Shown piece after piece: positions 25,916-34,106 of a stretch of 64,000 nt of DNA. This DNA comes from Manganitrophus sp963718695 (lineage in GTDB: Bacteria > Nitrospirota > Nitrospiria > SBBL01 > Manganitrophaceae), in assembly GCA_963718695.1 (NCBI GenBank), contig OY970371.1, positions 2,728,001-2,792,000 on the forward strand, given 5' to 3'. Both the position numbers and the translations under genes were made by a program. The stretch's first letter is position 1. Each line of letters opens with the position of its first letter. Under the pieces are notes generated by a model. It saw nothing but the letters and a program-made list of their open reading frames with translations, was not told the origin of the DNA and did no database searches.

Positions 25916-26820
25916 CGCATTCCTCCTGCCGCGGCCGCGTGCGGCCGGGGAGAGGCGGGAAAGGGGGAGGAGGCCAACGCTTCGGGGTCTCTCCAATCGC
26001 ATTCAAGAAGGGTGATATTGAGGATACAGCGGGCGTATGCGCGCTCGAAGTCCGACGTCAGCGCCGTGACCTCTTCGACATCAGGGACAACGGCCTTCAC
26101 CTTCTCCCGGGGGATCGACACCGGATAGGGAAGATGACCCGCCTCTTTTCGCGCCGTCTCGATCAGACGATCAGAGGCCTGTTTATATTCCGGTCCGACA
26201 ATGATCGGCATTAACCGCTTCCGGGCTTCGATCAAATAGTCGGGCCAAAGCGCCAGGGTGCGGATATCCATGACGACGCCCGGAAGCTTCGAGGTTTTTT
26301 TCATCTCTTCAAACAAGGCTCTCAGGCGAAGGTCCTGCGGCTCTTCCGGGGCCAACTCCATGGCGATCATTCCAGCAGGAGCGCCGCGTTCGATCCGCTC
26401 CAACGCTCTCGTCTCCTCTTTCCCGATCCGCTCGCTGGCAAGAGCCAGATGAACGGCCGAAGTCAGCACGAGCAATTTCGGGTAGAGATAGTGATAGAGA
26501 TCGAGCGAAGCACAAAGGTGATAGGTTTGGCTCTCGCCCAACCGAACGTGTGCGGAGACATCGGGTTTTTCCATCGGCTTGATCAGGCGGGCCGCCTTCA
26601 CGCGGAGCCGGTCGGAAGCGTCTTCATAGAGGCGGGTCTCGGCATTCGACTGAAGGGCGCTCCAGACCAATGGAAGGAATTGCCCATGACCCGCCCAGCT
26701 GCAGAACACTTGAGGAACGCCGGTGGCACGAAGGGTCTGGCGGATCTCATAGTAGATCCGCTCGGTCTCTCCGACCGCCTCCTGTTCTGGAATCGGCTTG
26801 GTTTTTTTAAAGATCGCCAT
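25912..26820 (-). CDS. DehI-like halocarboxylic acid dehydrogenase/dehalogenase family protein
   Basis: A 302-residue mostly helical protein resembling the DehI family (PF10778). The matching segments are ERIYYEIRQTLRATGV, FCSWAGHGQFLPLVW and NAETRLYEDASDRLR, followed by a second related half. DehI of Pseudomonas is a cofactor-free 2-haloacid dehalogenase that accepts both enantiomers, but many homologues are uncharacterised. The ATG at 26820 has GGAAG six bases upstream, better than the one at 26826. The gene overlaps the alpha/beta hydrolase gene by four bases, so the two products are probably made together. Confidence 0.72.
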   Translation of the reverse strand: MAIFKKTKPIPEQEAVGETERIYYEIRQTLRATGVPQVFCSWAGHGQFLPLVWSALQSNAETRLYEDASDRLRVKAARLIKPMEKPDVSAHVRLGESQTYHLCASLDLYHYLYPKLLVLTSAVHLALASERIGKEETRALERIERGAPAGMIAMELAPEEPQDLRLRALFEEMKKTSKLPGVVMDIRTLALWPDYLIEARKRLMPIIVGPEYKQASDRLIETARKEAGHLPYPVSIPREKVKAVVPDVEEVTALTSDFERAYARCILNITLLECDWRDPEALASSPFPASPRPHAAAAGGMR

Positions 26821-26928
26821 CGGCATCTTCCAAATTACTTTTTCTATTGTAGAGAGTTAGCCGGGCGCGGTACAACCTATCCGATAGGATTATCCCTGGA
26901 AAAAGTCGATCAGAAGAAGTGAAGCGGA

Positions 26929-28356
26929 TTAAAATCGGATGAGCCAACGGGCCAGCTTGGGAAACCAGCCGGTGAAGAGTTTTTCGCGGAAGTATTGATC
27001 GGCCGCCTTCTTGACCCCCTGGGAGAGGGTCGGGTAGACATGGATCGTGGTGGAGAGCGATGTGATTTTCAGATCGGCCTTCATCGCCAGGACATATTCA
27101 TGCAGCAGATCGCCGGCGTTGGGCCCGATCAGGTGGGCGCCGACGATCCGAAGCCGCCGGTCGGCAATCAGCTTGATAAAGCCGGCCTCCTCCCCTTCGA
27201 TAATCGCCCGATCGACTTGCTTGAACGGAAAGCGGTAGACATGGATCGGGCCGACCTTTTCTCTTGCCTCCGCCTCGGTGAGGCCGACCCGCGCCACCTC
27301 CGGATCGCTGAAGGTGACCCAGGGAACCACCCGGTAATCGACTTTCCGTCGGATGAACGGGAAGAGGGCGTTGGAGACGACGATCCCCCCCTGGTATTCC
27401 GCCATGTGGGTGAATTGGTGCGGACCGACCAGATCGCCGCAGGCCCAGATATGCCGCGCCGCCGTCCGAAGGGTCGCATCGACCTTCACCCCGTGACGGT
27501 CGTAGACGACCCCGGCCGCTTCAAGTCCCAGTCCCTCGACATTGGGCGCGCGGCCGACGGCCACCAGGATCTCCTCGGCGGCGATCCGCCGAACCCCTTC
27601 TTTCCCCTCGGCAAGAAAGACCTTTTGATCCCCTTCCCGCCGGACCGCGTGAACCGCAACACCGGTTAGAAAATCGATTCCCTCTTTCCGGAAGAGCGCT
27701 TCGAGCGCCTCCGAGATCTCCCGATCCTCGTTCGGCAAGAGATGATCGGCCTTTTCGATGATTGTGATCCGGACGCCGAGACGGTGAAAGATCTGGGCGA
27801 ATTCAACCCCAACCGGTCCCCCGCCGAGGATCGCCATCGTCTCCGGGCGTTGCTTCAACGCCAAGGCGGTCATGTTTGTCAAAAAGCCTGCTTCGGCCAA
27901 ACCCGGAATCGGTGGAACACTCGGCCGCGCCCCGGTGGCGAGAACGAACCGGCGTCCTTGAATGCGTCGGCCGGCGACTTCAAACGTATTCGGATCGACA
28001 AAACGCCCCTCGCCAAAGAAGAGCTGAATTCCCATCGCCTCGAAGCGTTTCGGATCGTCATGCTCGCCGATCCGGGCAACCATCCGCCGCATCCGCTCCA
28101 TCGCCCCCGCGAAGCTCTCCTCCGAAGGGGTCATTCTGCCGAGGCCGAATTCTTCCGATCGCCGGATCAGCGAGAGAACCCGCGCGGAGTGAAGCAACGT
28201 CTTCGTCGGAACGCAACCGTAGTAAAGGCAGTCCCCACCGAGGCCGCGCTCTTTCTCGATCAGCGCGACCCGCGCCCCGAACTGCGCCGCCCCGCTGGCG
28301 ACAACCAGACCGCCGGCGCCTCCGCCGATGATGGCGATGTCGAATGCGTCAGACAT
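26929..28356 (-). CDS. Mercuric-reductase-like pyridine nucleotide-disulfide oxidoreductase
   Basis: A 475-residue flavoprotein with FAD motif GGGAGGLVVA near residue 11, the redox pair GGDCLYYGCVPTK (Cys43, Cys48) and an NAD(P) motif GGGPVGVEFA. VAVGRAPNVEG and WACGDLVG follow. It is close to the mercuric-reductase-like branch often found beside TVP38 membrane proteins, and such a gene precedes it in the transcript here. It lacks the C-terminal vicinal cysteines and HMA domain of true MerA, so mercury reduction is doubtful. The ATG at 28356 with GAGG six bases upstream is preferred. Confidence 0.85.
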   Translation of the reverse strand: MSDAFDIAIIGGGAGGLVVASGAAQFGARVALIEKERGLGGDCLYYGCVPTKTLLHSARVLSLIRRSEEFGLGRMTPSEESFAGAMERMRRMVARIGEHDDPKRFEAMGIQLFFGEGRFVDPNTFEVAGRRIQGRRFVLATGARPSVPPIPGLAEAGFLTNMTALALKQRPETMAILGGGPVGVEFAQIFHRLGVRITIIEKADHLLPNEDREISEALEALFRKEGIDFLTGVAVHAVRREGDQKVFLAEGKEGVRRIAAEEILVAVGRAPNVEGLGLEAAGVVYDRHGVKVDATLRTAARHIWACGDLVGPHQFTHMAEYQGGIVVSNALFPFIRRKVDYRVVPWVTFSDPEVARVGLTEAEAREKVGPIHVYRFPFKQVDRAIIEGEEAGFIKLIADRRLRIVGAHLIGPNAGDLLHEYVLAMKADLKITSLSTTIHVYPTLSQGVKKAADQYFREKLFTGWFPKLARWLIRF

Positions 28357-28440
28357 TTTTTTCCTCGAAACACGCAAGGCGTTCGGCGTAAAGCGTGAGG
28401 GATGAAAAATAAAAGAACTATTTCGCCTGTACCCCTTACG

Positions 28441-29823
28441 TTATTTTGCCTTTAAGACGAGCTCCGCATAAAACGCCGACGCCTCTTCCCCGGTGTCGTC
28501 GGTGTCGGTCATCACGGCGATGCCCGAAAGACGCGGCGGCTCCTCTTTGAAGAGCCATCGATAATCGGCGTAAAGACTCCGCGCTTGGCAGACCCATTTC
28601 CCGACCCGCTCTTGCCCGCTTTCGACGGCGACCATTTGCGCCCGGTCGGTGTAGGCGTTGGCGATCGCCTCTCCCTTCGGGAGCCGATTCGCCCAGATAT
28701 AGTTGATCGCCGCCTTCGGGGGATATTCGCCGTAGATTTTCTTGAGCACGCTGAACTTGGTCCGCTCCCAGAAGGTCGCCTTGTCCGGATCGAACCGAAA
28801 AGTCACATAGACCCGCGCCGCGTAGTCATCCCCCTTCTTCTGCGTCTCGTCTCCCTTTGAAATGATCCGGTCGACCTTCCAGCACCAGGAGAGGGTTTCA
28901 TAGAGACGCGGATCGAGATCGAGCGGATGAATCAGGCCGGAGGCCGACTGCCGGCTGACGGCCCGGATGACCGGCCGGCCGTCTTCTTCCGAGAGTTGAT
29001 AATCCGTATGACGGGAGATCCGCTGGAAGGTCAGCGGCCGCCACCCTGCCGGCAGGCCGCGCTCACCCTGCCGATCGGCCAGGAGTTGTATCTGCTCCTC
29101 CGCATCAGTGTTTTGAATCGGGAGAAGCGGAAGCCAAAAAACCGCTGCCCAGACGACCATCTTTGGAAGAGCGTCTTTCGGTCCTTTCCGGCGTCGATAA
29201 AGAAATGGAATCAGTAAGACGGCGCCGAGCAGCGCCAGCCCGATGAGAAAGACCGGCGAAAAATCTCCCTTGATGAGATCAATCAGCGAGCTGGAGAAAA
29301 CCACATAGGCGGCGGTCCCGGGGAGCATGAAGAGCCAGGAGGTAAAAAGATAGGTCGCGAAAGGAATAGGGGTCAGGCCAAAGGCATAATTAAGGAGGTT
29401 AAAGGGAAAGAGCGGGATCAAGCGGGTCATCGCAACGAAGACCCAGCCCCGCTCGGCCACCCCCTCCTCAATCCGCTTCCACCGCGCTCCGAGCATTTCC
29501 GAAACGGCTTCCCGCGCAAAGTAACGGGCGACCAAGAAAGCCAGCCCCGCCCCCAATGTCGATCCGATCGAGGCGTAGACCGTCCCCCAGAGGGGACCGA
29601 AGGCCAATCCCCCGGCGATGGTGATCGGGAGGCCCGGAAGAAAAAGAACGGGCGCGATTGCGAAAATGGCGATGTAGAGGAGCGGCCCCCAGGTTCCCCA
29701 TCGATTGATGCCGCTTCGAAGCCGCTCCTGATCGAGATAATCGTGCAGCCCGAGCAGACGGATGGCGGCCACCAAAATGATAAGGAGAAGCAAAAAGAAA
29801 AAGAAGCGTTTCTTCGAGGTCAT
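28441..29823 (-). CDS. TVP38/TMEM64 membrane domain fused to DUF3047 domain
   Basis: A 460-residue two-part protein. Residues 1-215 are a TVP38/TMEM64 (SNARE-associated/VTT) membrane protein. Characteristic segments are LPGLPITIAGGLAFGPLWG and the GSTLGAGLAFLVARYFAR helix, with re-entrant-loop glycines and prolines, ending in a further helix and RRRKGPKD. After another hydrophobic stretch, residues about 245-460 match the DUF3047 type (SWCWKVDRIISKGDE and IWANRLPKG). DUF3047 proteins are normally separate exported proteins. The following gene is the MerA-like flavoprotein, a common companion of TVP38 proteins. Confidence 0.8.
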   Translation of the reverse strand: MTSKKRFFFFLLLLIILVAAIRLLGLHDYLDQERLRSGINRWGTWGPLLYIAIFAIAPVLFLPGLPITIAGGLAFGPLWGTVYASIGSTLGAGLAFLVARYFAREAVSEMLGARWKRIEEGVAERGWVFVAMTRLIPLFPFNLLNYAFGLTPIPFATYLFTSWLFMLPGTAAYVVFSSSLIDLIKGDFSPVFLIGLALLGAVLLIPFLYRRRKGPKDALPKMVVWAAVFWLPLLPIQNTDAEEQIQLLADRQGERGLPAGWRPLTFQRISRHTDYQLSEEDGRPVIRAVSRQSASGLIHPLDLDPRLYETLSWCWKVDRIISKGDETQKKGDDYAARVYVTFRFDPDKATFWERTKFSVLKKIYGEYPPKAAINYIWANRLPKGEAIANAYTDRAQMVAVESGQERVGKWVCQARSLYADYRWLFKEEPPRLSGIAVMTDTDDTGEEASAFYAELVLKAK

Positions 29824-29897
29824 ACCCTCCTGTTCTTGCTGATTGTATCGAATCCGGCCCGGAAGCGCCAGAGCAAAAACGGGAGTAGCTCAATCGA

Positions 29898-29914
29898 GAA
29901 TGAGGAATGCGGAG
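29898..29914. repeat. Copy of a 17-bp dispersed motif
   Basis: GAATGAGGAATGCGGAG recurs with one change at 60402-60418 (GAATGAGGAATGTGGAG). Both copies are intergenic. It lies in the spacer between the TVP38-DUF3047 gene and the next membrane-protein gene. Confidence 0.5.
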
Positions 29915-29926
29915 GGAGAACGTCCA

Positions 29927-30634
29927 TTAAGAGGATGTCTCGTCCCTCGGGTCCGGAGGAGAAGAGACAAACGCCTCGATGCATCCGAAAAGAAAAAACA
30001 GGTAACCGAGCAGCTCGCCGCTCTCTTCAATGATCCGCCCGGCCAACCGGACGTATTGGCCCCCGAGCGCGATCCTCCAAAATCGCTGCTGGCCCAGCAT
30101 CGGAGCAAAAACAGCGATCGTCAGTGCGCCCGCCAGGAGCAATCCGCCGGGATAGGAAAGGAAGATCGACTGGAATTGCGCCCACATCCGCCGGCCGCGA
30201 TCCCGGCAAAGCAGCGCGCCGCAAAGGGCCAACCCTCCCGCCGCGACTTGCCAAGCGCCGTCGAAGAGATACCGATCGAAATTCGCATCCATTTCGCGGA
30301 CCGTCGCGATGAGGAATAGAATCGCCGCGACGTGAAAGAGGTGGCGCCTCGATGGGGAACGGGATGCAGCCGCTTCCAAACAGCCGCAGCAGGCGAGAAG
30401 GAGAGAAAACTGAAACCACTCCGCCGGTCCATTCTCCGAGAAAAGAAACTTCGCATCGACGAAATAAGCGGTAAAAGCAAATCCCTGAAAAACAAAGAAA
30501 GCCGACGCCAGATACACAGCATATCGTGCAATGGAAGGGAGGGCGAGCGATTCCCCCCCTCTGCGAGCGGAGGAACGACGCTCGGTTTGTCGCCGCTCCT
30601 TCTGCAATGCCTGCAGGGGGTATACACGATCCAT
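29927..30634 (-). CDS. Polytopic membrane protein of unknown function
   Basis: A 235-residue protein with a basic N-terminus (ERRQTERRSSARR) and about six or seven membrane helices. GGGAG stands before the ATG. A conserved-looking acidic pair at REMDANFD inside the membrane region and EESGELLGY in the last helix resemble uncharacterised membrane proteins; no cofactor motif is visible. It follows the broken hydrolase gene on the same strand. Confidence 0.65.
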   Translation of the reverse strand: MDRVYPLQALQKERRQTERRSSARRGGESLALPSIARYAVYLASAFFVFQGFAFTAYFVDAKFLFSENGPAEWFQFSLLLACCGCLEAAASRSPSRRHLFHVAAILFLIATVREMDANFDRYLFDGAWQVAAGGLALCGALLCRDRGRRMWAQFQSIFLSYPGGLLLAGALTIAVFAPMLGQQRFWRIALGGQYVRLAGRIIEESGELLGYLFFLFGCIEAFVSSPPDPRDETSS

Positions 30635-30693
30635 GTCCGATCTCCCTTCGACCTTTGTCTGCTCCGTAATCCAGTTCTATCCTTTCTTATTTT

Positions 30694-31343
30694 TTATTTA
30701 CGAAGATGGCGGCGCAACCAATCGATGACCAAAGAGTGGACCTCTTCCCCCGCCTCATCAAGAACATGCCCGGCTCCCTTTATTATTTTGAGCTCTTTGG
30801 GTTCTCCTGCCCGACGATAGGTATCGATTGAACAGAAGGGGGGAGGACCTCGTCCTCGCTGCCATGAATGAATAGAACAGGACGCGGGGCCAATGCGTCG
30901 ACACGGTCGGTCCCATAACTCTGTGTGGAGAGGGCAACCACGGTTGCCGCCTCCGGCGCGACCGCTCCCGCCGTGATCACCACGGCGCCGCCGAAGGAGT
31001 GGCCGATCAGGCCGATGCGGGAGATGCCCTTCTGCACCAGCAGCCGGATGCCGGCGAGGAGATCATGAACCGACTCCTCCAGTTCGGTCGGATGGCGAAA
31101 GGCGACCCGAAGACCGGCCAGAGGCTCTTCCATCAGCGCTTCGCAAAGCCGGGGATACAACCCAAGCGCCGGGGTATCGAAGTCTCCTCCGACGCCGCCG
31201 ACCAGGATCATCCCCGCCTTTGCATTCACCCCTTCATAAAAACGCATCCGGACCGGACCTCGAACGGTCTCGACGGAAACCATTCGATAAAGATTCCCCG
31301 AGCCTTGATCGCGGATCTGCTCGATCTGCGGTTGAATCAACAT
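30694..31343 (-). pseudogene. Alpha/beta hydrolase (dienelactone-hydrolase type), frameshifted near the C-terminus
   Basis: The frame from 31343 encodes a typical hydrolase: nucleophile elbow GLIGHSFGGA and acid loop FIHGSEDEVLPP. It then runs into QSIPIVGQ and stops at 30783. Reading the neighbouring frame after a run of six G/C bases (about 30838-30843) restores the end CSIDTYRRAGEPKEL. Next comes KGAGHVLDEAGEEVHSL, with the catalytic histidine, and the end WLRRHLRK at 30694. A single base missing from the homopolymer explains it. Either the gene lost its catalytic histidine recently, or the run was miscalled. It begins two bases after the zinc-finger gene ends. Confidence 0.8.
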
Positions 31344-31345
31344 GC

Positions 31346-31555
31346 TCAGGCAGGCCGCTTGAGGGGAACGGGTTCGGTGGCCGGAGGCCGCCCATGTTTA
31401 CCGACTTCATGGACATAAGCCTCTTCCTTTGACTTAAACTCTTCCCCGCAGACGGCGCATTCAAACCGGGGGGCATGTTCGAGCTCATGCGCCAGTAGAT
31501 CCTGTTGTGTTGAGAAGACTTTGCCGCAGTCCTGACATTTCCACTCATCAGCCAT
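31346..31555 (-). CDS. Small protein with two C2H2 zinc fingers
   Basis: A 69-residue protein with two classical C2H2 units: Cys7-Cys10-His23-His27 (CQDCGKVF ... HELEH) and Cys33-Cys36-His49-His54 (CAVCGEEF ... HEVGKH). The ATG at 31555 lies eight bases after GGAGG; a longer in-frame start is unsupported. C2H2 fingers are rare in bacteria apart from the Ros/MucR family, whose spacing is different (C-x2-C-x9-H). It may bind nucleic acid or merely hold zinc. It is probably co-transcribed with the hydrolase downstream. Confidence 0.75.
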   Translation of the reverse strand: MADEWKCQDCGKVFSTQQDLLAHELEHAPRFECAVCGEEFKSKEEAYVHEVGKHGRPPATEPVPLKRPA

Positions 31556-31690
31556 CTTCATTTCCTCCTTTTGTTCTTGACGATGCACCTGCATGTTATG
31601 GATAGGATAAGCTGTTAGCGGAACTTTGAAAGTGACCCTGCTTACACCTGACAAAATCTACCTCAGGAAATAATTGCAAGAACCGAATAA

Positions 31691-31894
31691 ACATGCTACA
31701 AAGCAGCCAGCGGAGGCGTCCTTGATCAGCAAGAGCGCAATCAACAAAGAACAAAAAGAGAGATCGACGGCCTCGGCAGCGAGCAGGTCTGCGAAGCACT
31801 GAATCTCTCGGCATCGAACCTTTGGGACTTGATGCATCGCGCCCGGATGCAGCTGAGGCGATGTCTGGAAGTTCATTTCTTCGAAAGAAAATAG
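31691..31894 (+). pseudogene. Remnant of an ECF-type RNA polymerase sigma factor (region 4)
   Basis: The open stretch, with no start codon, encodes REIDGLGSEQVCEALNLS followed by SASNLWDLMHRARMQLRRCL and ends EVHFFERK. This is the region-4 helix-turn-helix of the sigma factors that pair with small zinc anti-sigma factors. Regions 1 and 2 are absent. It sits 87 bases upstream of an intact anti-sigma gene, the usual gene order. Confidence 0.75.
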
Positions 31895-31981
31895 GGCGTG
31901 GGGCATGGCGCACCTGGTGTGAGGATCTAAAATCAACAGACTTCTTCCGGCGCCGCATCTAATTAAAGGAGAAAAACAATA

Positions 31982-32287
31982 ATGCCGAAATGGCTCCCTC
32001 CTTTTCTGGCACGAGATATCCCTTCCTGCAAGGAGATCATCCAATTGATTTCCAATTCGATGGAACAACACCCTTCATTCCGCCAGCGACTCTCCATCCG
32101 GCTCCATTTTCTCATTTGCAAATGGTGTTCTCGCTATCAGAAGCAACTTCACTTTATCCGAAATATACTCGGCAGCAATCCCGAAAAGCTTGGAGAAACC
32201 GCCCCCGGCGCGCTCTCCCCCGAAGCCCAGGAGAGAATCAAACAGGCCCTCCGTCCAAAAAGCAAAGAACCTCCCTTTGTTTCTTAA
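31982..32287 (+). CDS. Zinc-dependent anti-sigma-factor-like protein
   Basis: A 101-residue protein with the ZAS motif H-x3-C-x2-C (His42, Cys46, Cys49 in RLHFLICKWCSR) and an upstream Cys16 in PSCKEIIQL. Such proteins hold an ECF sigma factor until a redox or metal signal. AGGAG stands nine bases before the ATG. Its cognate sigma factor is only a fragment immediately upstream, so this gene is orphaned unless it acts on another sigma factor. The 238 bases that follow show no gene. Confidence 0.75.
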   Translation: MPKWLPPFLARDIPSCKEIIQLISNSMEQHPSFRQRLSIRLHFLICKWCSRYQKQLHFIRNILGSNPEKLGETAPGALSPEAQERIKQALRPKSKEPPFVS

Positions 32288-32525
32288 ATGATCTTGTAAG
32301 GTTTTCGTTTTCCCCGACTCATTCTGCCCTGATAGATTTCAAACGGTCGCCCGCCCCGCCGGAGAAGCGAAGAAAGAGGCTTCCCGGCGGGGCTTCCGCT
32401 TCCTCTTCCCTTCGCCGAAAACAGACGCCGGAAGAGGATTGCAAGAACAGCCGGGACATGGTACACATCAAGGACCGACCGATCGCAGTCCAGTGAATCG
32501 GAACACCTAAAGCGGGGGGGAAATA

Positions 32526-32858
32526 ATGGAGACGTATTATCATCCGGGAGATCTCGGAAAATTTGCTGAGATGGGAAAAGGAAACAAGGAATTGTGGGAG
32601 AAGTTCCTTGGTTATTATAACGCCGTCTTCGCCGAAGGAGCGCTGACGGAGCGGGAGAAGGCGTTGATTGCCCTGGCGGTCTCCCACGCGGTACAATGTC
32701 CCTACTGCATCGATTCCTATACGCAGGCCTGCCTTGAGAAGGGCTCGAACGTCGAGGAGATGACCGAGGCGGTCCATGTCGCCTGCGCGATCCGAGGAGG
32801 CTCCTCGCTGGTTCATGGGGTTCAGATGCGGAACGCGGCTCAAAAGCTGTCTATGTAA
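32526..32858 (+). CDS. AhpD/carboxymuconolactone-decarboxylase-like protein of arsenosugar locus
   Basis: A 110-residue all-helical protein of the AhpD/CMD family with CPYC at residues 58-61 (HAVQCPYCIDSYTQA). The following histidine common in AhpD (CxxCxxxH) is replaced by Tyr65. It precedes arsS, and an AhpD-like peroxidase beside this radical-SAM enzyme is the recognised arsenosugar gene pair. GGGGGG lies a few bases before the ATG. It is likely a thiol peroxidase-like partner; the exact reaction is unknown. Confidence 0.82.
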   Translation: METYYHPGDLGKFAEMGKGNKELWEKFLGYYNAVFAEGALTEREKALIALAVSHAVQCPYCIDSYTQACLEKGSNVEEMTEAVHVACAIRGGSSLVHGVQMRNAAQKLSM

Positions 32859-32946
32859 ATCGGGTGTGGGACAGGGAGGGATCGCGGGGGCGTTTAACGC
32901 CTCTCTATCGAACAAGCCTCACCGAGATAAGGATATAGAAAAAACC

Positions 32947-33993
32947 GTGGCTGAAACAAAACTGAGCTTGAAAGCGCGAGAGAGTCCACTGACATCGGAA
33001 AAAGAGCAACTCCGGATTCTCACGGAGATAAAGGGATGCCCTCCGTTCGATGAACCAATGCGGCGCGCCGGGCTTGATCCGCTGTATGCGACCGGCATTT
33101 CGATCTTCCAGATGAACCTCGGAAAACTCTGCAATCAGGCCTGCCGCCATTGCCATGTCGATGCCGCTCCCGACCGCCGGGAGATGATGACGCGTGAAAC
33201 GGCCGAGGCGTGTATCGACGCGCTGGCTCAAACCGACATCCCGACCGTCGATATCACCGGCGGCGCGCCGGAGTTGAATTCGCACTTCCGATGGGTGGTC
33301 ACCCAGGCGCGTGCCCTGGGCCGGCATGTCATCGACCGATGCAACCTGAGCGTCCTGCTCCTCCCTTCTCAGGCCGATCTTGCAACATTCCTGGCCGATC
33401 AGCAGGTTGAAATCATCGCATCGCTCCCCTACTATCGCCCCGCGCAGACCGACGCGCAGCGGGGAGAGGGGATCTTTGAAAAGTCGATCGCCGCCCTCCA
33501 GCTTCTGAATCAAATCGGGTATGGGGTTCAGGGAAGCGGTCTGATTTTAAATCTGGTCTACAATCCGGCCGGCGCGTTTCTTCCCCCCAAGCAGGAAGCG
33601 ATCGAGGCGCAATTCCGGAAGGAGCTGAAGCTTCGCCATGGCGTCGCGTTCAATCGTCTCTACACGATCACCAACATGCCGATCAGCCGCTTTCTTGAAT
33701 TTCTGATCGAGACCGGGAACGTGGAGGGTTACATGGAACGGCTCGCCAACGCCTTCAACCCGGCCGCGGCGGCGGGGGTCATGTGCCGTTATACGATCTC
33801 GATCGGCTGGGACGGCACCCTGTACGATTGCGACTTCAACCAAATGCTGACTCTCCCGGTCGGCCATGGCGCGCCCCGTAATATTTACGACTTCGATTCG
33901 GCGGTCCTTCATTCTCGTCAAATTGTGACCGGAAATCATTGCTACGGCTGTACCGCCGGCACCGGCTCTTCATGCGGGGGTGCGCTCACCTAA
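32947..33993 (+). CDS. arsS: Arsenosugar biosynthesis radical SAM protein ArsS
   Basis: A 348-residue radical SAM enzyme with cluster motif CNQACRHC (Cys62, Cys66, Cys69) in GKLCNQACRHCHVDA. The family segments DITGGAPELN, RCNLSVLLLP and SLPYYRP follow, with the cysteine-rich tail CYGCTAGTGSSCGG. ArsS acts in making oxo-arsenosugars from dimethylarsenate. The GTG at 32947 is chosen because homologues begin with LSLKAR, which lies six residues later; a longer frame overlapping the preceding gene is unlikely. A Sec-encoding form exists in some relatives; no in-frame TGA is seen here. No arsM was identified beside it. Confidence 0.88.
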   Translation: MAETKLSLKARESPLTSEKEQLRILTEIKGCPPFDEPMRRAGLDPLYATGISIFQMNLGKLCNQACRHCHVDAAPDRREMMTRETAEACIDALAQTDIPTVDITGGAPELNSHFRWVVTQARALGRHVIDRCNLSVLLLPSQADLATFLADQQVEIIASLPYYRPAQTDAQRGEGIFEKSIAALQLLNQIGYGVQGSGLILNLVYNPAGAFLPPKQEAIEAQFRKELKLRHGVAFNRLYTITNMPISRFLEFLIETGNVEGYMERLANAFNPAAAAGVMCRYTISIGWDGTLYDCDFNQMLTLPVGHGAPRNIYDFDSAVLHSRQIVTGNHCYGCTAGTGSSCGGALT

Positions 33994-34013
33994 CGCGAAT
34001 AAAACATGGACTC

Positions 34014-34046
34014 TGTCGGGGCAGGCCACAGGGGCCTGCCCCGACA
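34014..34046. repeat. GC-rich perfect palindrome after arsS
   Basis: TGTCGGGGCAGGCC (34014-34027) and GGCCTGCCCCGACA (34033-34046) form a perfect 14-bp stem with a 5-base loop. It precedes the terminator at 34053-34088 and resembles the widespread GGGGCAGGCC type of extragenic palindrome. Confidence 0.65.
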
Positions 34047-34052
34047 AATAAT

Positions 34053-34088
34053 AAAAAGGGGAAGCGGTTGAACCGCTTCCCCTTTTTT
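34053..34088. terminator. Bidirectional terminator between arsS and the cupredoxin-like gene
   Basis: AAAAAGGGGAAGCGGTT (34053-34069) and AACCGCTTCCCCTTTTT (34071-34087) form a long stem flanked by A5 on one side and T6 on the other. It serves both converging genes. Confidence 0.9.
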
Positions 34089-34106
34089 GTTGATCTTGAA
34101 AAGGTG

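Noticed and set aside
26929..28356. True mercuric reductase (merA)
   Set aside because: No N-terminal HMA domain, no C-terminal vicinal cysteines and no mer operon nearby.
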